A stretch of 64,000 nucleotides of DNA, taken from the NCBI GenBank assembly GCA_963704535.1, contig OY969916.1, forward strand, positions 9,052,001 through 9,116,000, written 5' to 3'. Origin of the DNA: G963704535 sp963704535. GTDB taxonomy: Bacteria > Chloroflexota > Chloroflexia > Chloroflexales > Roseiflexaceae. Shown piece after piece: positions 25,520-33,690 of this stretch. Position 1 is the first letter of the stretch. The number at the start of each line of letters is the position of its first letter. A program made the translations under genes and the position numbers. Under the pieces are notes generated by a model. That model made no database searches and was not told the origin of the DNA. It saw nothing but the letters and a program-made list of their open reading frames with translations.

Positions 25520-27625
25520 ATGGCTAGAACACCCTTGACCAGAAAGATACTGACCCATAAAGCGCAGCTTCTGATTGGCCGGCTCGTGAACTCGGACATC
25601 GGCGGCCGAGTCGTCAACCTGCCGCCGGTCGCCTGGATCTTGCGCTACGGCTCGCGCAGAGTGTTCGAGGGCCATCTGCGTAAAAATAATACGCAGCCGG
25701 GCCAGGTGACTCAGACCGCGCCGGCGTACCTGGCGAGCACGCTCGATACGATCGCGCGCGATGTCGTGGAGGTGCTGGGCTACGCTGCGGCGATGGTCGC
25801 CACCTTCGAGCAAGGCGACGTGCTCTCGATTCGGGCCTACTACGTCGATCCGGCGATGGCCACGGGGGAGCAGATTCGGGGATGGGAGGCCGATCTCACG
25901 GTGTTTTCCCCCGACCGCCCGTTGAGTCTCTCCGATCCTGAAGTCGCCAGGGTCTACGTGCGGCAGAGCAAATATAAGGATAATTTGAGTGTCCGGGCGG
26001 CCCTATCCGGCCAGCCGATGCGCAGCGGCGAGCTGTACGACCTGTTCACGCCGATCGTCCCATTGGCGGCCAAGCCGTCTATCCAGGGCGTCCAGCAGGC
26101 ACTGGGCATTCAGGGTGTCATCGCCGTTCCGTTTTTTGTCCAGGCCGCGGCCGAAGGGCCGGGTGCGCGCGAGTTGGTCGGCAACCTGTTCGCGCTGAAT
26201 CGCGAGCTGATCACCGACCGCGATGAGCGCGAGCTTGCCGCGTTCGCGCACCAGGCCGCCGCCGTCATCCTGAGCGAGCGGCTACGCATGCGTATCCAGG
26301 AGGTCCAGCGGCTCACATACGACATCCAGGCCAACCTACGCAGCGAGGAGAAGATCCTGCGCCGCATTGTCGAAGGGGTCGTGCATGATCTGGGGTACGT
26401 CGGCGCGATGGTCGCGACGCGCGAGGGCGACGCACTGCCGGTGCGGGCGTACTACGCCGACCCAAGTGTGGCAACCGACGCGCAGATCCGGGCCTGGGAA
26501 ACACAGCTTGCCGAGCTGAACCCCGGCAGCCCGATCAGCATCAGCGATCCGAACATTGCGCGGGTGTATCTGCGAAACGCCAAGGATGCCAACAATCTGA
26601 GCGTGCAGGCAGCCGATTCCGGTAGACCGAAGAGCAGCGCCGAGTTGTACGACCTGTTCACGCCGATCGTGCCTCCGGTCTCGAGGCCGATCGTTCAAGG
26701 TATCCAGGATGCCCTCGGCGTAGGCTCGGTGATCGCCGTGCCGTTCTTCCTTCCGGCGTCGCACGACGGCCAGCTTGACCGCGACCTGGTCGGCAACCTG
26801 TTCGCGCTCAGTCGCTCGTACGAGTTCAGCGGCGGCGAAGTCGAGTTGCTGGAGGCCTTTGGTCAGCAGGCGGCGATCGGGTTGAAGAACGCGCAGTTGT
26901 ATCACCAGGTTGAGAATCAGCGCACTGCGGCGCAGATCTTCGGCAAGATGGCGTTCAGCGCGGCGGCGGCGGTCCACGACCTGCGCGCCCAGCTTGGCCT
27001 GGTTGGCATGACGGTCAAACAACTCAAGCTCGACCCGATCGCCAATAATGCAGAGCTTCAGCAGCAGATTAATGAATATTTGGGCCAGATGTCCAAGCAC
27101 CTGGAAACGCTTCACGAGCCGTTCCGCGAAGTGCCGGACAAGCCGACTGACATTAACGATTGCCTGTACCGCGCCCTCCGCAAGCTTGGGCTGGATGATA
27201 CCGACTGGGTCACGATCGACCTGGAGGAGGATCTGCCGTCGATCTTTACCTCCCCTGCCATGCTGAGTGAGGCCTTCCGGGTGTTGATCAAGAACGCGAC
27301 CGAGGCGATTGCGGAGAAGCGCAGCGGGCGCGATCTGCGGATCACCAGCCGGCGCGACGGCGGCACCATTGAGGTGACCATCCGCGACAATGGAACCGGT
27401 ATCAAGCCGGAGAACCAGGGGAAGATCTTCGATATGCGCTGGACGACCAAGAAGACGGGGCTTGGATTTGGTCTCTACTGGACCAAAGATTATATCGAGG
27501 GACTCGGCGGCACCTTGAGCGTCGAGAGTGAATGGCAACAGGGGACGACATTTCGAGTGTGCATTCCAGCACAAATAGAATCGGTAACTGCGAGCACCCA
27601 GCTCGACACGACATCAGATCGATAG
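25520..27625 (+). CDS. Sensor histidine kinase with duplicated GAF-like domains
   Basis: Cytoplasmic sensor kinase of 701 residues without membrane segments. Two related sensor domains (about 70-265 and 275-455) each contain YYVDP/YYADP, the block SGELYDLFTPIVP or SAELYDLFTPIVP, and VIAVPFF, showing an internal duplication. The likely phospho-acceptor is His486 in VHDLRAQLGL. HATPase at about 575-690 has N-box FRVLIKNATEAI, DNGTGI and GLGFGLYW. It heads a three-gene cassette with two receiver proteins 11 and 93 nt apart, so it probably phosphorylates one or both. Signal unknown. Confidence 0.82.
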   Translation: MARTPLTRKILTHKAQLLIGRLVNSDIGGRVVNLPPVAWILRYGSRRVFEGHLRKNNTQPGQVTQTAPAYLASTLDTIARDVVEVLGYAAAMVATFEQGDVLSIRAYYVDPAMATGEQIRGWEADLTVFSPDRPLSLSDPEVARVYVRQSKYKDNLSVRAALSGQPMRSGELYDLFTPIVPLAAKPSIQGVQQALGIQGVIAVPFFVQAAAEGPGARELVGNLFALNRELITDRDERELAAFAHQAAAVILSERLRMRIQEVQRLTYDIQANLRSEEKILRRIVEGVVHDLGYVGAMVATREGDALPVRAYYADPSVATDAQIRAWETQLAELNPGSPISISDPNIARVYLRNAKDANNLSVQAADSGRPKSSAELYDLFTPIVPPVSRPIVQGIQDALGVGSVIAVPFFLPASHDGQLDRDLVGNLFALSRSYEFSGGEVELLEAFGQQAAIGLKNAQLYHQVENQRTAAQIFGKMAFSAAAAVHDLRAQLGLVGMTVKQLKLDPIANNAELQQQINEYLGQMSKHLETLHEPFREVPDKPTDINDCLYRALRKLGLDDTDWVTIDLEEDLPSIFTSPAMLSEAFRVLIKNATEAIAEKRSGRDLRITSRRDGGTIEVTIRDNGTGIKPENQGKIFDMRWTTKKTGLGFGLYWTKDYIEGLGGTLSVESEWQQGTTFRVCIPAQIESVTASTQLDTTSDR

Positions 27626-27636
27626 GAGGGCGAAAC

Positions 27637-28911
27637 ATGCCGCCAACACATCGCACATTGCTCGTAGTCGAAGACGAGTCCAAGATGAACGCATACCTGA
27701 CCGAGGATTGCGAGAGTGCCATCCAGCAGCTCAAAGCGACAGGATTTAGCATCGAGGGCGAGGTCTTAAGCGCCGAGAGCTACGATGCGGCGGTGCGCGA
27801 GATTGACTCGCATCCTGACATCCACTTCGTCTCCGTCGACCTCGCTCTCCACAGCGGCGAGCAGGGACGCAATCCTATTCGGCGCGATCAGAAGCTAGTC
27901 GGCGGCATGCGCCTGCTCAATCGTTTGCGCGACAGCAAGAAGCAATCGCTGGCTGTCGTCGTCTCAGGCGAGGGGTCGATCCATTATGCGATCAAGACCC
28001 ATGAGGCCTATAGGATCATGCGCTTTCTCGTCAAGGGCATCCCAGACTTTGATGCTCTCTACATCGGGACTGTCAAAGCCGCACTACGCTACCTCGACGT
28101 GGTGGACCTGATTGCGAACATCGAAGGGAAAGGGCCGGCGCCTACGACCCTTGAGGACGCAACACAGCGCTGGCAAAACACCCTTGCGGAGGCTCAAGCC
28201 GTCGACTTGGAGGTCAACGCGTTCCCGGAGGATCTTGGGAAACGGATCGAGACCCTTCGTAAACAATTGCGCGATCCGGTTACGCAGCTCCCCACTAATG
28301 AATGGACCAAGTACGAACTCTTACAGCGAGTGGTCCACCAGGAGCAAAGCTGGGCGGTCGTCGCGGTGTGGATCAAGAACCTCGGCGATTTCCGTAACTC
28401 TAGCACAGGCGATGAAACCTCGCTGCTGAAAGCGATCGCCAACATGCTGAACGAAGCATCACGGAAGCTTACCGACAATCGCGCATTTGTCTCAACACTC
28501 GGAAAAGCCGCGCTCGAACCGCGCTTTGTCGTCGCGCTTGACGCACTCGACATTGATCAAGCCGATCATATGAAAGAGTGGATCGGGCGGGAGTTTGATG
28601 GCATTGCGAAGAGTTTTGTCGATCGATTCGCACTAAAGCGCGGTGAGGATCAGGTTGTACCGGAGTTGGGCATCGGTACTATTATTTGGGATGAAAAGAA
28701 AGCTCAGGTGGAAGAAGCGCAACGTACTATGTGGGAAGCAAGGAAAGATCAGGTGGAGGAAGCGCAGCCCGCTACTACCGGAGAAGCAAAAGAAGCTCAG
28801 GCGGAGGAAGCGCAGCCCGCTGAAGAAGGCCAAAAACTGTTCCCCGACGATCAGCCCCCGTTCTCCGATTATCTCCAATTAGTTAAGGCTCTCAAACGTC
28901 TGAAAGGGTAA
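27637..28911 (+). CDS. Receiver-domain protein with degenerate GGDEF-like domain
   Basis: Protein of 424 residues starting at the ATG with AGGAGGG upstream. Residues 1-150 look like a receiver (LLVVEDES, Asp in FVSVDLAL, Ser-Gly in VVVSGEGS, Lys in FLVKGIP) but with insertions. Residues about 210-350 resemble a GGDEF fold from DPVTQLPTNEW onward; no GG[DE]EF active site is seen, so diguanylate cyclase activity is unlikely. The C-terminus has three imperfect 16-17-residue Glu/Ala/Gln repeats (QVEEAQ... QAEEAQ), also visible in the DNA near 28700, 28750 and 28800. It probably relays the signal of the upstream kinase by protein contact. Confidence 0.62.
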   Translation: MPPTHRTLLVVEDESKMNAYLTEDCESAIQQLKATGFSIEGEVLSAESYDAAVREIDSHPDIHFVSVDLALHSGEQGRNPIRRDQKLVGGMRLLNRLRDSKKQSLAVVVSGEGSIHYAIKTHEAYRIMRFLVKGIPDFDALYIGTVKAALRYLDVVDLIANIEGKGPAPTTLEDATQRWQNTLAEAQAVDLEVNAFPEDLGKRIETLRKQLRDPVTQLPTNEWTKYELLQRVVHQEQSWAVVAVWIKNLGDFRNSSTGDETSLLKAIANMLNEASRKLTDNRAFVSTLGKAALEPRFVVALDALDIDQADHMKEWIGREFDGIAKSFVDRFALKRGEDQVVPELGIGTIIWDEKKAQVEEAQRTMWEARKDQVEEAQPATTGEAKEAQAEEAQPAEEGQKLFPDDQPPFSDYLQLVKALKRLKG

Positions 28912-29004
28912 AGCATTATTTCTTCCTTATGATTGTGGATGTATGGGGAGTCTTGGCGGGAAGGCGCTTGCGAACTCCCTTCATCGTTATACGAGAGGTC
29001 GACG

Positions 29005-29685
29005 ATGCCGCAGCCTGGGGATAGCGACTTCGAGGGTGGCGAGGAGCTTCGCCTTATCCTCATGGAGGACGATCTAGAATACAGCCGGGGCCTGGTGGAA
29101 ACAGTGCGGGATCTCGGCCACTATATCGACGTGACCAGCATGCTGGACGAATTCAAGGCGCTGCTTCAGACCGAAGAGCGTGAGGGTCGATCCTACGATG
29201 TCGCGCTGCTCGATATGAACATCGCGACCGGCAGCAAACGTATCGAGACCCCGATCGGCAAACGGGCAATCCGCTATGTGAAACAGAATTATCCGCACAT
29301 CGCCTGCATCATGATCAGCGGCTCGCTGAATAGACCCGAAGAGGTGCTGGATCTGCGCGATGACTACGACCTCGATTACTACATCTCGAAAGATCGGGTC
29401 GATGAGGGGTCGATGCGCCACGCGCTCGAAAAGGCGCTGAAGCGGGTCAACCCGGCCGGCAACACCGAACGTCGCCGCCAGATCCTGGCCGCGACGCTGG
29501 AGAAGGTGCGCGGCAACCGTCTCAAATGGCGGTACAACCTGTCGCTTCTGGAGGAGCGCGAGGCGATGCAAGGTATGCTGGTCGATGTCGAGACGAAAAA
29601 CCAGATCGCGCTGTACGCGGCGCGGCTGCGCGAGTGCGACCAGAGCATCGTCGAGCTAGAGCAGGAACTCGGCACGCTGTCCTGA
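29005..29685 (+). CDS. Atypical response regulator with C-terminal helical domain
   Basis: Protein of 226 residues. Receiver-like domain at about 15-150: acidic pocket LMEDD, Asp in VALLDMNIA, Ser in MISGS and Lys in YYISKDR. The tail (160-226) is helical and charged with no DNA-binding motif, ending in a coiled-coil-like segment. AGAGG lies upstream of the ATG. Its TGA stop is followed after 5 nt by an R2 element. Confidence 0.7.
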   Translation: MPQPGDSDFEGGEELRLILMEDDLEYSRGLVETVRDLGHYIDVTSMLDEFKALLQTEEREGRSYDVALLDMNIATGSKRIETPIGKRAIRYVKQNYPHIACIMISGSLNRPEEVLDLRDDYDLDYYISKDRVDEGSMRHALEKALKRVNPAGNTERRRQILAATLEKVRGNRLKWRYNLSLLEEREAMQGMLVDVETKNQIALYAARLRECDQSIVELEQELGTLS

Positions 29686-29690
29686 TTTTA

Positions 29691-29841
29691 CAGGTCTTAC
29701 GCGGTGGCGCCCGCAACGCCGCTGTTGCCTGCCCTTCGTCAGGCTCAGGAAGTTCGGCAGCAGGGTACTTCACCCATTTTTTATCGACGATTTTTGCCCG
29801 ACCGGGCAAAAATCGTCGATAAAAGGAAGAAAAAGTACCAT
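29691..29841 (+). repeat. R2 element copy filling a convergent intergenic region
   Basis: R2 starting ACAGGTCTTACGC and truncated after AAAAAGTACC. It occupies essentially the whole space between the stop of the response regulator (29685) and the stop of the HMG-CoA reductase (29842, minus strand), so its palindrome would terminate both transcripts. Confidence 0.82.
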
Positions 29842-31386
29842 CTAGCGGTTGCGCCCATACTGCTCGTGGCTCGACACCCAGTCCGACGAGGAGATCGCCG
29901 CCGCCAGCGAGATCTCGCCCGCCAGCGCCACGCCGGCGATGATCTCCGCAAGCTTGTAGACCTTGCCGGCCCCGTAGCACCCCAGCACCTCCAGACATTC
30001 GCGCTGGCTGGGCAGGCCGGTGCCGCCGCCGTAGCTGGCGACGATCAGCGATGGAATCGTCAGCGACAGGTACAGGTCGCGCTCCGGCGTCACCTCGGTG
30101 TACAGCACCCCAGCCGAGGACTCAGCCACATTGGCCACATCCTGCCCCGTCGCGATAAACATCGCCGTGATGCCATTGGCCGAGTGCAGCCCATTATTGT
30201 TGGCCCCCGACAGGAACGCCCCGATATTCGCCACGCCGTAGTGGTAGGCCAGGCTCTCCGGCTCCACCCGCATATGCTCGATCAGCACGTCGCGCTTGAT
30301 CACCGCCTCGGCCGTCACCCGCTTGCCGCGCGTTCGCATAATATTGATCTGCGAGGCCTTCTTATCGGTGGCGAAATTGGACTCCAGGTAGAAGTGCTTG
30401 ACGCCGCTGTAATTGTCGAGCATCCAACTGCACGCGGCAAAGGTGGCCCGCCCGACCATATTCTGCCCGGCCGCATCGCCGGTGGAGTAGTTGAAGCGCA
30501 GGTAGACGAACTTATTGGCGACATACGGATCGATGTACTGGAGCTTGGCGATCCGTGATGTCGCCTCGGCCTCCTCGCGAATCTTCTCGGTGTTGGCCTG
30601 CACCCACTCGACGAACGCCCGCCCGGCGCGCGCATCCTCGAACACAAACACCGGCGCCCGCTGCATTGCATCGCCCACGACCGTGGCTTTGGCGCCGCCG
30701 GAAAGGTTCAAGACCTTCATGCCGCGGTTGTAGGAGGCGACCAGCGTCCCTTCCGATGTCGCCAGCGGGATCAGGAAGTCGCCCTGGGCATGCTCGCCGG
30801 CCAGGGTCAGCGGCCCGGCAAAGCCGAGCGGCACCTGCGCGACCCCGGTGAAGTGCTCGCAGTTGCCCTGCGCGCGGTGCGGGTCGAACGAGTAGGCGCG
30901 GGTGTGCTCCAGCTTGGCGCCGGTGAGCTGCTCGACGAACGCCTGCCGCTTGCGGATAATCTCCTCGGAATAATCGTCCTTGGGGTCGCGCGGCACCCGC
31001 ACCAGATCGACGCCACTCTCGACAATCGCGTCCTCGACCTCGAACTTCAGCGCCCCAAACGGCCGGCTTTTGAAGGCAATCCCGATCTTGTGCTTGCCGT
31101 GCGCCAGCGGGCCGGTGGCGGCGTGGAGCGTCAGCGTCTTGCGTAGGGGAAAGGCGATCGGCTCGTGCGCGGCGAGCTGCGCCGGCGCGAGCACCGTGCC
31201 GTCGCCCAGGTCCAGCGTGATCGCGTCGTGCGGCACCGCCGCCCCGTCGATCGTGACGCCCTGGATCTCGGTCACTTCGGCGTCGCTAAGGCGATTCTTG
31301 ATCGCGAACTGGACCCCGCTCGCGGTGTTCCGCAAACTCCCAAACGTGTAGAGCTGCTTCAGCAGCAGACTGGGTATAAGCGCCAT
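29842..31386 (-). CDS. hmgA: HMG-CoA reductase with N-terminal extra beta domain
   Basis: Reduces HMG-CoA to mevalonate for isoprenoid synthesis; 514 residues, class I-like. Catalytic blocks: ATSEGTLVASYNRG (Glu, near 210), DAAGQNMVGRAT (near 315), ATDKKASQIN (Lys, near 350), ITAMFIATGQDVANVAES (near 410) and a C-terminal His507 in VSSHEQYG. The first about 120 residues are not part of the usual enzyme: a beta-rich domain (GVTIDGAAVPHD, GTVLAPAQL, FGALKFEVEDA) that resembles C-glycoside deglycosidase beta-subunit-like domains. GGAGGA precedes the ATG, so this domain is translated. It follows the frameshifted gene at 31401 by 14 nt, probably as one operon. Confidence 0.92.
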   Translation of the reverse strand: MALIPSLLLKQLYTFGSLRNTASGVQFAIKNRLSDAEVTEIQGVTIDGAAVPHDAITLDLGDGTVLAPAQLAAHEPIAFPLRKTLTLHAATGPLAHGKHKIGIAFKSRPFGALKFEVEDAIVESGVDLVRVPRDPKDDYSEEIIRKRQAFVEQLTGAKLEHTRAYSFDPHRAQGNCEHFTGVAQVPLGFAGPLTLAGEHAQGDFLIPLATSEGTLVASYNRGMKVLNLSGGAKATVVGDAMQRAPVFVFEDARAGRAFVEWVQANTEKIREEAEATSRIAKLQYIDPYVANKFVYLRFNYSTGDAAGQNMVGRATFAACSWMLDNYSGVKHFYLESNFATDKKASQINIMRTRGKRVTAEAVIKRDVLIEHMRVEPESLAYHYGVANIGAFLSGANNNGLHSANGITAMFIATGQDVANVAESSAGVLYTEVTPERDLYLSLTIPSLIVASYGGGTGLPSQRECLEVLGCYGAGKVYKLAEIIAGVALAGEISLAAAISSSDWVSSHEQYGRNR

Positions 31387-31400
31387 TGTCGATCCTCCAA

Positions 31401-32271
31401 CTATTTGTAAACCCCCGTTGCCGTATCCGGGGCGAGCTGGAACTCTAGTCGCACGGCATCGGCCTCGATCTGGACGCCGAGCGCATTCAGCTCCAGCGCG
31501 CCGGCGGCATTGCTGGCGGCGTCGGGCAGGTCGAAGTGCGTCGGGACCTTGATGATCGGGATCGTCGGTACGGCGGCGATCAGCCGCTTCACCAGCTCGC
31601 GCGCGACCACCTCCGGCAGCGGCACCCTAGAGAGCCGGATCTCGCCGTGACCGATGTCCATCGAGAGCAGGGCATCCGCGCCGAGCGAGAAGGTCGTCAG
31701 AACGTCGATCTCGACCGGCGAACTCGACCGCCCCAAGCTCAAGGTTGCGCCCCAGCGGCATGGGCATGTGAAGCTGGATGGTGCCCTGGAAGGTCGCGAC
31801 GATGCGCGCCTGGCCGGGGTTGAGGTCGAGCGCCAGGTCTTCGCCGATCGCGCGAACACTGCCCCAGCGCTGGGCCGGGATGGTGAACTCCTGGCCCTTG
31901 AAGTTGTGCCGCGTGTACTGCTTGAGCACATGCTGGAGCGTCGCCTTCGATACGTTCAGCACCACGTCCGGCGCTCGCTCGACCCGTGGCGGCGCGGGCG
32001 GCGTGGCTGCCTGGACGACCTGCGGCTGCTCCAGCGTCGTGTAGCCCTGATCGAGCGCCTGCACCAGCAGCTTGACCTGGCGAACGTCCTCGGTGGTGGT
32101 GGGGCGCAGGCTATCGAGGAACCGGGCGAGTACGCCGAATCCCATGTAGGTGAGCGCCTCGGCCGGGCTGAGTAGAAAGAGCGCCGCCAGCAAGGGGGTG
32201 TCGGTCAGCTTACGCAGGATCGCCTGGATGTCGAGTGGTCCGAATGGCCCAAACGGTGGCTTGTCGCGCAT
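31401..32271 (-). pseudogene. Unrecognised protein gene with one frameshift, upstream of HMG-CoA reductase
   Basis: The first part (32271 down to about 31720) encodes a protein with a hydrophobic helix LLAALFLLSPAEALTYMGFG near residue 27 and a basic/beta region. The second part (about 31720 to 31401) continues in another frame (VEIDVLTTFSLGADALLSMDIGHGEIRL...). One extra base near 31718, in GAGTTCGCCGGTCGAG, explains the break; without it the product is about 289 residues. No family recognised. The position right before HMG-CoA reductase suggests a role linked to isoprenoids or to that protein's N-terminal domain. Confidence 0.65.
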
Positions 32272-32634
32272 ACAGCGGCTCCCGAATCTATCGGTTCGGC
32301 AATATTGCTGGCGTGGATGCTGCGTGCGCCCTCATTGTACCGCAATTCTGGGTGCCTGCGGCGTGGCTTGACACCGGGCGGCGCTCTCGTATAGTATTAC
32401 ACCCAAGGCTCCAGTTCTGGAAAAAAGGGGTTTGAGGGGGCAGCTCCCTCAGTCTTTCCTCACCCACATCGTAAAGTAGAACGGCGCCATCGGAAACCTT
32501 GTCTGAAACCGAAAGGAAGAACGCGATGTTGTAGGGCCGCTTCCCCTGAGCACGTGCTCCTCCGGCTGTATCTCTTTCGCAGGCACCGTTGGTCCCGTCG
32601 TATTCTCGTTGATTGCGTAAGGAGATACAACCGA
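32272..32634. other. Divergent spacer upstream of the small-molecule kinase gene
   Basis: Contains one good promoter (32368-32395) and an R1-like fragment around 32417-32460 (GTTTGAGGGGGCAGCTCCCTC). Nothing else recognised. Confidence 0.5.
32368..32395 (+). promoter_or_regulatory. Sigma70-type promoter candidate
   Basis: TTGACA, 16-nt spacer, TATAGT, about 240 nt upstream of the kinase gene at 32635. Confidence 0.5.
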
Positions 32635-33549
32635 ATGTATGCTACATATGGCGTCCCCGAGCCGTTCGCGCGCACGATCATCGAGCTGTATGCTGACGAT
32701 GGCGTTGCGTGGCTCAACCGTCTGCCGTCGCTCCTGGCCGAGTGCGAGCGGCGCTGGTCGCTGACGCTCAAGTCCCCATTCCCCAACCTCTCGTACAACT
32801 ACGTCACGCTGGCCGTTCGCTCTGACGGGCTGGATGTGGTCCTCAAGCTGGGCGTGCCGAACCCGGAGCTATCGAGCGAGATCGCCGCGCTGCACTTGTA
32901 CGACAGCCACGGCAGCGTCGCGCTGCTCGACGCCGACCCGGAGCGGGGCATCCTGCTGCTGGAGCGGCTGAAGCCCGGCACGACGCTGGCCGACCTGACC
33001 GACGACGAGCGGGCTACCACAATCGCTGCCGAGGTCATGCGCGAGCTGTGGCGCCCGGCGCCGACCGAGCACAGCTTCCCGACGGTCGCGGGCTGGGCCG
33101 CCGGGATGCAGCGGCTGCGGGCAGAGTTCGGCGGCGGCAGCGGCCCTTTCCCGGTCGGGCTGGTCGCTCAGGCCGAGGCCCTGTTCGCCGAGCTGCTCGG
33201 CTCGATGGCTGCGCCGGTGCTGCTGCACGGCGACCTGCACCACTGGAATATCCTGGCCGCCGAACGCCGTCCCTGGCTGGCGATCGACCCCAAGGGCCTG
33301 GTCGGCGAGCCGGCCTACGAGGCTGGCGCACTGCTGCGTAACCAACTCCCGGAGGGGCCGGAGGCCAAGCGGGTGCTGGCGCGGCGTCTCGATCAGCTTG
33401 CCGAGGTGCTGGAACTCGATCGGGCGCGCCTGGCCGGGTGGGGCATGGCCCAGGCGGTGCTCTCGGCGTGGTGGAGCTACGAGGACCACGGCCATGGCTG
33501 GGAGGAGGCGATCGGCTGCGCGGAGCTGCTGGCCGAGCTGCTCGGATAA
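32635..33549 (+). CDS. Aminoglycoside 6-phosphotransferase-like kinase
   Basis: Kinase of 304 residues related to the streptomycin/hydroxyurea phosphotransferase family (APH(6)-like). Catalytic loop HGDLHHWNIL near residue 198 and metal site AIDPKGLVG near 217 are intact. LKLGVPNPE with Lys near 67 fits the ATP-anchoring strand. AAGGAG lies 10 nt upstream of the ATG. Environmental members often have unknown small-molecule substrates, so antibiotic resistance should not be assumed. Confidence 0.85.
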   Translation: MYATYGVPEPFARTIIELYADDGVAWLNRLPSLLAECERRWSLTLKSPFPNLSYNYVTLAVRSDGLDVVLKLGVPNPELSSEIAALHLYDSHGSVALLDADPERGILLLERLKPGTTLADLTDDERATTIAAEVMRELWRPAPTEHSFPTVAGWAAGMQRLRAEFGGGSGPFPVGLVAQAEALFAELLGSMAAPVLLHGDLHHWNILAAERRPWLAIDPKGLVGEPAYEAGALLRNQLPEGPEAKRVLARRLDQLAEVLELDRARLAGWGMAQAVLSAWWSYEDHGHGWEEAIGCAELLAELLG

Positions 33550-33690
33550 GCTGGAGCTACGAAGTCAGGTATAATGGCACGGCAAAGCCGGAGGCTGTTT
33601 GAGCGGGCCATTCACGTTTTACGTTTCACACGTGCTTTGGGATGAAGAAGAGGTTCGGAGTCCCTTACACAGTTTCTAAGGAGGTCGCCG

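Noticed and set aside
32635..33549. Aminoglycoside resistance gene
   Set aside because: Fold and motifs fit the kinase family, but there is no mobile or resistance context and environmental members often act on other molecules.
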